Assembly: GCA_036557785.1 (NCBI GenBank)
Contig: DATBGZ010000082.1
Coordinates: 124,001 to 188,000 of the forward strand
From: DATBGZ01 sp036557785
GTDB taxonomy: Bacteria; Actinomycetota; Actinomycetes; Mycobacteriales; Micromonosporaceae
Length of the DNA: 64,000 nt
Direction of reading: 5' to 3'
The notes below the pieces were generated by a model. That model had not been told where the DNA came from, made no database searches, and was given only the letters and a program-made list of their open reading frames with translations. Shown here one piece after another: positions 58,652-64,000 of this stretch; position 1 is the first letter of the stretch, and each line of letters begins with the position of its first letter. Both the position numbers and the translations under genes were made by a program.

Positions 58652-59320
58652 TCAGCGCGCGATCCCGACGATCTGCTTGATCGTCTCCGGCTGGCTCACC
58701 ATCCGGAGCATGTGATGCGCGACATCGGCGCGAGGAACCGAGAATCCGCCCCGCACGTTGCGGTTCATCGCCGTCCGGTAGACGCCGGTCAGCGGCTTTC
58801 CGGTGAGCTTGGGTGGGCGTGACACCGTCCACTCCAGTCCGCTTTCGCGCAGGATCTGCTCAGCCAGGGCCAGGTCGGCGTAGTGCCCACCGAACAGCGC
58901 TCGGGCGAGCCGGCTGCCGAGGTGACGCATGAAGAATCCGTCGCCCGGGTCGTGCCTGGGCGGCTTCGGCTGGCCCGGTACCGGCACCGGGCCGACCGGC
59001 GCGGCACTCACGATGATGATCCGACGTACGTGCTCGGCCTGCATGGCGTCGACGACTGCCCGCGTGCCACGCGAGGTGATCCCCGCATCGGCTCGTGGGT
59101 CGCGCGGCCCCAGCCCGGAGAGCACCGCATCGGCGCCCCGAACCGCGTCCCGCAGCGCCTGTTCGTCGGGGTGGGCGAGGTCGACCACGACGGTACGTAC
59201 GCCTGGCGGCAGATCGCGGGGACGCCGCGCCACCGCCGTGACCTCGTGTCCGTCGGCGACCGCCTGCTCGACCAGGTGCCGGCCAATGCCGCCCGTGGCG
59301 GCGATGATGGTGATCTTCAA
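58652..59320 (-). CDS. NAD(P)-binding NmrA/SDR-like protein
   Basis: 222 residues if started at TTG 59318-59320, supported by GAGG 7 bases upstream and by the fact that it places the Rossmann motif at once (LKITIIAATGGIGRHLVEQAV). No ATG or GTG fits as well. SGLEWTVSRPPKLTG is the usual C-terminal region of atypical SDRs that act as sensors or reductases. It is divergent from a MarR gene, with a palindrome between, so it is probably the MarR target. Confidence 0.85.
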   Translation of the reverse strand: MKITIIAATGGIGRHLVEQAVADGHEVTAVARRPRDLPPGVRTVVVDLAHPDEQALRDAVRGADAVLSGLGPRDPRADAGITSRGTRAVVDAMQAEHVRRIIIVSAAPVGPVPVPGQPKPPRHDPGDGFFMRHLGSRLARALFGGHYADLALAEQILRESGLEWTVSRPPKLTGKPLTGVYRTAMNRNVRGGFSVPRADVAHHMLRMVSQPETIKQIVGIAR

Positions 59321-59344
59321 GGCTCCCCCTCTTGCTGCCGTACC

Positions 59345-59359
59345 ATATGGAAGCCATAT
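59345..59359. promoter_or_regulatory. ATATGG-AAG-CCATAT palindrome, likely MarR operator
   Basis: Perfect 6-bp arms around AAG in the 64-base AT-rich gap between the divergent NmrA-like and MarR genes. Size and place fit autoregulation and control of the divergent gene by the MarR protein. Confidence 0.65.
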
Positions 59360-59384
59360 TAATGTCGTGTGAGGCCCAGACAAT

Positions 59385-59918
59385 ATGAGTCACGTAACAT
59401 CTTCGAGCCGTACGACAAGGACGGGCGAGGCCGCGCCTTCGGCGAAGCGGGGTGATGCTCGTGCGCGCCGGCGCCTGACGACGCAGATCAAGGACGACCT
59501 GCGGGACCTGCGCAACCAGCTCTCGATGCTGAACCGTCAGGTTGGTGCACGGCTGGACCTCAAGGAGATCGACCTGGACTGCCTTGACCTGATCAGCCGG
59601 GGTGGCCCGCTGAGCCCTACCGCACTCGCTCGCCGCGCCGGGCTGCACCCGGCCACGATGACCGGCATCCTCGACCGGCTGGAACGAGCGAGCTGGATAA
59701 CCCGGGAGCGCCACGGCGCCGATCGGCGGGCCATCTCGTTGCGGGCGCTGCCTGATCGGGGGGCCGAGGTGTTCGGGCTCTTCGCCGGGATGAACTCGGC
59801 GATGGACAAGATCTGCTCCGAGTACGACGAGGAGCAGTTGACCGTCATCGCGGACTTCCTGCGCAAGGCTGGCGCCGCAGGCGAGGGCGCGACCCGGGAT
59901 CTCGCGACGGGCAGCTGA
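59385..59918 (+). CDS. MarR family transcriptional regulator
   Basis: 177 residues. A basic Ser/Arg/Lys-rich N-terminal tail of about 35 residues precedes the winged helix: IDLDCLDLISRGGPLSPTALARRAGLHPATMTGILDRLERASWITRERHGADRRAISL. It is divergent from the NmrA-like gene and probably represses it through the intervening palindrome. The inducer is unknown. Confidence 0.9.
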   Translation: MSHVTSSSRTTRTGEAAPSAKRGDARARRRLTTQIKDDLRDLRNQLSMLNRQVGARLDLKEIDLDCLDLISRGGPLSPTALARRAGLHPATMTGILDRLERASWITRERHGADRRAISLRALPDRGAEVFGLFAGMNSAMDKICSEYDEEQLTVIADFLRKAGAAGEGATRDLATGS

Positions 59919-60120
59919 CGGCACGGCCATAAATCCATACGAACGCCTCTATCCAGTCCACGGCCGATCGAGCCGGCGGTACGTCGTCTGCGGTATGCAC
60001 GCTGCGCTGCCCGACGTATCACGGATGCCGACGGCTGACCGACGGCGCTGACCGGTGTCGCCGCCCATGCTTGCGATACACAGCGCGCACGGGCGTGCTC
60101 GACCTCACCGGGAGACTGAC

Positions 60121-60393
60121 ATGTTGGCGCAGTTGGCGAGCTACCAGACCGTCGCCTTTGACCAGTGGCACAACGGGTACGGCCCGTGGCACGGACCTGG
60201 CTGGTGGCTGGTCTTTCCCGTGCTGTTCTGGGTGCTGGTGCTCTCCGCCATCGGATTCATCGGCTACCGCAGGTCATCGCACTGGTCGGCGCGGTCGTCG
60301 GCCGAGCGGATCCTCGCCGAGCGGTTCGCCCGTGGCGAGATCGACGCGGACGAGTTGCGGCAGCGCCGTGCCGCCCTGCGGCGCAAGGCGTAG
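60121..60393 (+). CDS. Small membrane protein with SHOCT domain
   Basis: 90 residues. A Trp/Gly-rich start (WHNGYGPWHGPGWW), one TM segment (LVFPVLFWVLVLSAIGFIGYR) and a C-terminal SHOCT motif (AERILAERFARGEIDADELRQRRAALRR). GGGAG lies 7 bases before the ATG. SHOCT motifs are short oligomerisation helices; function unknown. Confidence 0.85.
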   Translation: MLAQLASYQTVAFDQWHNGYGPWHGPGWWLVFPVLFWVLVLSAIGFIGYRRSSHWSARSSAERILAERFARGEIDADELRQRRAALRRKA

Positions 60394-60399
60394 CGGAAG

Positions 60400-60583
60400 G
60401 CGACGTTGACCGCTGCGGTGTCGCAGGCCTCGGTGAGCGAGGACCTGGACGGCTTCAGCAACTTTCTGCTACCGGGCCGCCAAGAACCGCCGCGGCGCTC
60501 ACCCCGACCTGGCCTTCCTGGTTGAGCTCGAAGCCGCGCGGGCTCAGTGCCGGGCGGCGCTGCCTGAGGAACACCTTTCGTAG
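60400..60583 (+). pseudogene. Possible coding remnant
   Basis: Between the SHOCT gene and the antiporter two partial reading frames follow one another: LTAAVSQASVSEDLDGFSNFLL, then after a frame change AAKNRRGAHPDLAFLVELEAARAQCRAALPEEHLS ending in TAG at 60581-60583. Each looks protein-like but neither has a proper start and length. It may be the residue of a decayed gene; I cannot name the family. Confidence 0.3.
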
Positions 60584-60635
60584 CTGGGCGAGCCGGACGC
60601 ACACCAGTCGGTCGGTCCTCTGGCAGGCTGGGAAC

Positions 60636-61742
60636 ATGGTCGTCGGCTCGGGGATCCGCCCGGTGTTGCGGAGCTGGACGGCTCTGGTGCCAGCTGCGGC
60701 AGCGCTCGCCCTGCTCCTGTCCTGGGGCCGCGAGCTGACACACGGCGTTGCGGTCGTCGTCGCCGCACTGATCGCCGGGGCAGTTGTGGCCGCTGTGCAC
60801 CACGCCGAAGTCGTGGCAGCCCGGGTGGGGGAGCCGTTCGGGTCGCTGGTCCTCGCCGTTGCGGTGACGGTCATCGAGGTAGGGCTGATCGTCACGCTCA
60901 TGGTGAGCGGGGGCGAGAAGGCGGCCTCGCTGGCCCGGGATACCGTCTTCGCCGCCGTGATGATCACAGCGAATGGCATCGTCGGTCTGAGCCTGTTATC
61001 GGGTTCGCTGCGGCGACGCGTCGCCGTGTTCAATCGCGAGGGGACGTCGGCCGCGCTTGGCGCGGTGGCCACGCTCGCCACGCTGACGATGGTGCTGCCG
61101 ACCTTCACGACCACCGCCCCTGGTCCGCAGTTCTCGGGGGGCCAGATCGCCTTTGCCGCGGTCGCTTCTTTGCTGGTCTATCTCCTGTGGGCGCGGGTAC
61201 AGACCGTCCGGCACCGGGACTACTTCCTTCCGATCACGACGGAGGGTCAGGTGGTGACGGCCGAACAACACGCGGCACCCCCATCCACCAAAACGACGCT
61301 GGTGAGCCTCGGCTTGCTCGTACTCTCACTGATCGCAGTGGTGGGCGATGCGAAGGCAGTGTCGCCATCGATCGAACGCGTCGTGGCGGCGATCGGCTGG
61401 CCACAAAGAGTGGTCGGGGTCGCCATCGCGCTGATAGTGCTGGCGCCGGAGACGATTGCGGCCATGCGGGCCGCCCGGCGCGATCGCATCCAGACGAGCC
61501 TCAATCTCGCATACGGATCGGCCATGGCGAGCATCGGCCTGACCATCCCAGCAATCGCGGTGGCGTCGATATGGCTCTCGGGGCCGCTGATCCTCGGGCT
61601 GGAGCCGACGCAGCTCGTCCTGCTTGCGATCACCGTGGTGGCCGGCATCCTGACCGTGGTGCCCGGGCGCGCGACGCCGCTGCAGGGTGGTGTACACCTG
61701 TCGATCCTGGCCGCCTTCTTATTCCTAGCGGTCGCCCCCTAA
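60636..61742 (+). CDS. Ca2+/H+ antiporter (CaCA family, ChaA-like)
   Basis: 368 residues with about eleven TM segments. The two alpha repeats of cation exchangers are visible: LVLAVAVTVIEVGLIVTLMV (with the key Glu) and LIVLAPETIAAMRAARRDRIQTSLNLAYGSAMASIGLTIPA (second Glu and Asn). It should export Ca2+, or Na+/K+, in exchange for protons. The start ATG 60636 has a GGCAGGCTGGG purine-rich region upstream but no clear RBS. Confidence 0.9.
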   Translation: MVVGSGIRPVLRSWTALVPAAAALALLLSWGRELTHGVAVVVAALIAGAVVAAVHHAEVVAARVGEPFGSLVLAVAVTVIEVGLIVTLMVSGGEKAASLARDTVFAAVMITANGIVGLSLLSGSLRRRVAVFNREGTSAALGAVATLATLTMVLPTFTTTAPGPQFSGGQIAFAAVASLLVYLLWARVQTVRHRDYFLPITTEGQVVTAEQHAAPPSTKTTLVSLGLLVLSLIAVVGDAKAVSPSIERVVAAIGWPQRVVGVAIALIVLAPETIAAMRAARRDRIQTSLNLAYGSAMASIGLTIPAIAVASIWLSGPLILGLEPTQLVLLAITVVAGILTVVPGRATPLQGGVHLSILAAFLFLAVAP

Positions 61743-61772
61743 CGTACATAGACGCGACCTCGGTTCCTGGAG

Positions 61773-62288
61773 TCAGTCCCCGTCCCCGATGCCGCCACCG
61801 CCGTGCCCGTGGCGGGATGGGGTATCGAGGTCGTGCAGGATGTCGCCGTCCACCTTCCATTCGCCGGCCTCCTGGACGAGATCGAACGAGTGCCGCCCGT
61901 GGGCGTCCTCGATCTCGACGTATGCGGCCAGAAGGAACAGATAGGTGGCACGCACGACCGTACAGACGGTCGAGCGTCCCCGGTCGGCCAGCCCCTGCGC
62001 CAACTCCGGTAGGGAGTACCGATCGCGCGCACCGGCGCTCATCGCCGCGTACACGGCGTCGGCATCGCCGTGCATCAGATCGTGACAGAGGTCAGTGGCG
62101 ACGGCCTCCATCGCCTGCTCCTCGCCGGGCGCTCGATGCGCGTCATACAGGAGGTAGGCGCCACCCGCGCAGCAGAGCAAGACCATGCAGGCGAGCACCA
62201 CCCCCACCACCATCACGATGCGCTTGACCCGGCGACGTCTGGGCGAGGCTGAGCGGACTGGCGGTGGCGGTGGCGGTTCGCCTATCAC
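61773..62288 (-). CDS. Hypothetical membrane-anchored protein
   Basis: 171 residues from GTG 62286-62288. Proline-rich cytoplasmic start (GEPPPPPPVRSASPRRRRVKR), one TM helix (IVMVVGVVLACMVLLCCAGGAYLLY) and an extracytoplasmic domain in which DLVQEAGEWKVDGDIL resembles the end of NTF2-like/DUF4878 domains. The C-terminus is Gly/His-rich. Function unknown. Convergent with the antiporter gene. Confidence 0.75.
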   Translation of the reverse strand: MIGEPPPPPPVRSASPRRRRVKRIVMVVGVVLACMVLLCCAGGAYLLYDAHRAPGEEQAMEAVATDLCHDLMHGDADAVYAAMSAGARDRYSLPELAQGLADRGRSTVCTVVRATYLFLLAAYVEIEDAHGRHSFDLVQEAGEWKVDGDILHDLDTPSRHGHGGGGIGDGD

Positions 62289-62352
62289 CTGCGGCAGCGT
62301 AGCCCTATATTTCCACCACCGGCTGCCCTGGGGTTCCGGGAGGCGCTGATGA

Positions 62353-63324
62353 TCACCTCGCCAACAGCGCCGCGATCTCTGTCGTCAGTTTCTTCTGCAG
62401 CTCGACGATGTTGGTGTAGGACAAGCAGCGGTGACCGCGCAGGTCGAACTGGAGCTCATCAACATCGCGGCACACGAGGATCGTCGGTACGCTGTTCCCC
62501 CATGCGAAGCCGATCTCGAGATAGACGTTCGGGTTGGCTCCGGTCACGTCGGCGACGAACAGGCGAGCGTCGGCGATCCGGTGGCGCATGTGCGCAACAA
62601 TGTCGCCCGTGAATGAACTCTGATCCATTCGCTCGACCAGGAGGCTCGACGCGTGCGCGGCAGGGGTGATGCCGAACGCGAAGACGTCCTCGAACTCCGG
62701 CGAGAACGGCATGGCCACGAACACGTGAGCCTTGTTGGCGGAGTCGTAACCAACAGTGCTCAGCCGGTCGGCCGCTGCAGCCTCAACACCGGCCTGCTCA
62801 GCGAGAACACCCGGCAGCAGGACGCCACCAGGAATCACATCGGCAAGAGCCTGGTGCATGCGCTTTGCCCGGCCGTCGTTGCGGTCGACGAACGTGATGG
62901 TTCGCAGTGCCGGCCCGACTTCGTTGCCGGTAATGGCGTCGACGACGCCGGCGAGTTCGGAATTGAACGCCTCAATCTCGTCCAGGCCGTAGCCTGGGCC
63001 GTGCAGTGTCAGCGCGATCTCGGTCGCATCCGGCAGCGCCCTGGCGGCTTCGGCGATAGCGCGGCGGCCGAAGGTACGAATCTGGGCGTAGCCGAACCCG
63101 CTCAGCGGAGGAACACCTAAGAACAGCACCGCTCGCGCTGCCACCGACTGGGCGCCGGGTACGAGAGAACTCTCACCCGACTCGGGCGAGACCTGGCTCT
63201 CGACACCCAGTCGCCGGGCGGCCGCCCGATCGGCGCCATGGAAGCCTTGTGCGTACTTCAAGACGAGCAGGTCCGCCGGCAGGTCAAGGACGTCGCCGTT
63301 GACGACACGGACGTGGACCGACAT
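62353..63324 (-). CDS. Macro-like domain fused to NDT/TIR-like nucleotide-binding domain
   Basis: 323 residues from ATG 63322-63324 (GGAGG 8 bases upstream; GTG one codon earlier possible). Residues 1 to about 150 begin VHVRVVNGDVLDLPADLLVLKYAQGFHGADRAAA and include ALTLHGPGYGLDEIEAFNSEL, resembling macro or peptidase-M17 N-terminal folds that bind ADP-ribose-like ligands. Residues about 199-310 (AHVFVAMPFSPEFEDVFAFGI, RHRIADARLFVADVTGANPNVYLEIGFAWG) match nucleoside deoxyribosyltransferase/TIR-like domains; Glu270 is the likely catalytic residue. Such domains often cleave NAD or act in phage defence. Function inferred. Confidence 0.7.
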   Translation of the reverse strand: MSVHVRVVNGDVLDLPADLLVLKYAQGFHGADRAAARRLGVESQVSPESGESSLVPGAQSVAARAVLFLGVPPLSGFGYAQIRTFGRRAIAEAARALPDATEIALTLHGPGYGLDEIEAFNSELAGVVDAITGNEVGPALRTITFVDRNDGRAKRMHQALADVIPGGVLLPGVLAEQAGVEAAAADRLSTVGYDSANKAHVFVAMPFSPEFEDVFAFGITPAAHASSLLVERMDQSSFTGDIVAHMRHRIADARLFVADVTGANPNVYLEIGFAWGNSVPTILVCRDVDELQFDLRGHRCLSYTNIVELQKKLTTEIAALLAR

Positions 63325-63416
63325 CACGCAATCCTCCCCAACGTAGGTAGCTGGATTTCACCACACGGACAGAGTGCCCCGATGTCCCTCGACCCGCCGC
63401 GAGGCAAGACAGCTCG

Positions 63417-63884
63417 TCAGCGGTCCGTTTCGACGTACGACGCCAGGTTGGCGAGCGAGGAGGCGATCCCGGCCTCGTGGTCGGGTTGGTCGATGCCCGG
63501 CGGTACGTCCGTCGCGGTGACGGTCACCTCGGTCCCGTTACCGGCGGCGGACAGATGCCAGGTCAACGTCATGGTGCCCGCGTACGACGGGTCGTCGGCC
63601 TCGAACACCGCCCGCTGCACCACGCGCTCTGCCGGCACCAGGTCGGCGAACCCGACCTCGACGACATCGGTCGCGGCGGAGGTCTTGCCAGGGCTCTGCG
63701 TCGGGTCGAGGTAGGTGAGGGCCATCCGGAATCCGCCACCGGGCCGGGGATCCCACCGTTCGATCTGCCCGCGCATGCCGCTCGGCGGCAGCCACGTCTC
63801 GACGGCCTCGCGGTCGAGGAGGGCCATGTAGACAGTCTCAGGCGGTGCAGCGATCAGCCTGGTGGCCCGGTCGGTCCTGCTCAT
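63417..63884 (-). CDS. SRPBCC / AHSA1-type protein
   Basis: 155 residues. RLIAAPPETVYMALLDREAVETWLPPSGMRGQIERWDPRPGGGFRMALTYLD and WHLSAAGNGTEVTVTATDVPPGI are the conserved blocks of activator-of-Hsp90-like START proteins, common and functionally diverse in actinobacteria. ATG 63882-63884. The last 116 bases of the window (63885-64000) show no gene I can support. Confidence 0.9.
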   Translation of the reverse strand: MSRTDRATRLIAAPPETVYMALLDREAVETWLPPSGMRGQIERWDPRPGGGFRMALTYLDPTQSPGKTSAATDVVEVGFADLVPAERVVQRAVFEADDPSYAGTMTLTWHLSAAGNGTEVTVTATDVPPGIDQPDHEAGIASSLANLASYVETDR

Positions 63885-64000
63885 GGCCCCACTCTAGGAT
63901 CCCGTGCGGTCACCCTGATGCCAGTCAACGAGGAATCGGGTGTGGGGCATATCGATCGTGATGGCTGCATGGCTGGCGGCGGCTCCGTGCGGGTACGCCC

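Overview
The window is a piece of a very GC-rich actinobacterial chromosome, most likely from the Micromonosporaceae (an inference from overall gene content, codon use and the frequent CGTAC-type words; not proven). Most genes are packed in short operons with ATGA, TGATG or GTGA stop/start overlaps. It opens with the tail of DNA primase and carries one tRNA (Asn, GTT). I see no phage, integrase, insertion sequence or CRISPR array; the accessory character comes from repeats, fused genes and one broken gene.

Layout. 1-154: end of dnaG. 181-8745: two sugar ABC importers on the minus strand (each a lipoprotein binding protein plus two permeases, no ATPase, so probably served by a shared ATPase elsewhere), with a HemD-like/winged-helix regulator between them. 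Both importers share upstream sequence elements, and one permease carries a large extracytoplasmic insertion. 9078-12305: a conserved hypothetical and a drug-type ABC exporter. 12375-14113: tRNA-Asn and two tandem LPKTG cell-wall proteins. 14587-22402: YtxH-like protein, gpsA, an aminoglycoside-phosphotransferase-like kinase, a GH20 hexosaminidase, a GMC oxidoreductase preceded by a perfect KstR-type box, and a gamma-glutamyltransferase. 22567-32980: ABC exporter, P-loop kinase, two MFS transporters, a YCII/ECF-sigma pair whose sigma gene is frameshifted, a PhzF-like enzyme, a helically phased array of five palindromes, and a Cys/HTH protein followed by an ABC pair whose ATPase is fused to a membrane domain.

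33052-41964: small stand-alone enzymes and a CoA-metabolism pair (enoyl-CoA hydratase and acetoacetate-CoA ligase) behind a perfect palindrome. 41997-46192 is the most unusual locus: a cupredoxin, a 31-residue membrane peptide not previously called, a PaaK-like adenylating enzyme, a nine-TM protein with YD...GLGD motifs of presenilin/signal-peptide-peptidase proteases fused to a ribbon-helix-helix DNA-binding domain, and a hexapeptide acyltransferase. I regard this as the best candidate for an undescribed system: a membrane-tethered regulator that may carry its own intramembrane protease. 46612-57751: M20 hydrolase, PadR-controlled membrane protein and ABC exporter, DUF899 protein, an AbiE-like toxin/antitoxin pair, Rrf2/NIPSNAP pair, methyltransferases and a large metallopeptidase-like lipoprotein. 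57818-63884: a NmrA/MarR divergent pair around a palindrome, a SHOCT protein, a Ca2+/H+ antiporter, a macro-like plus NDT/TIR-like NAD-domain protein (possible defence effector) and an AHSA1-type protein.
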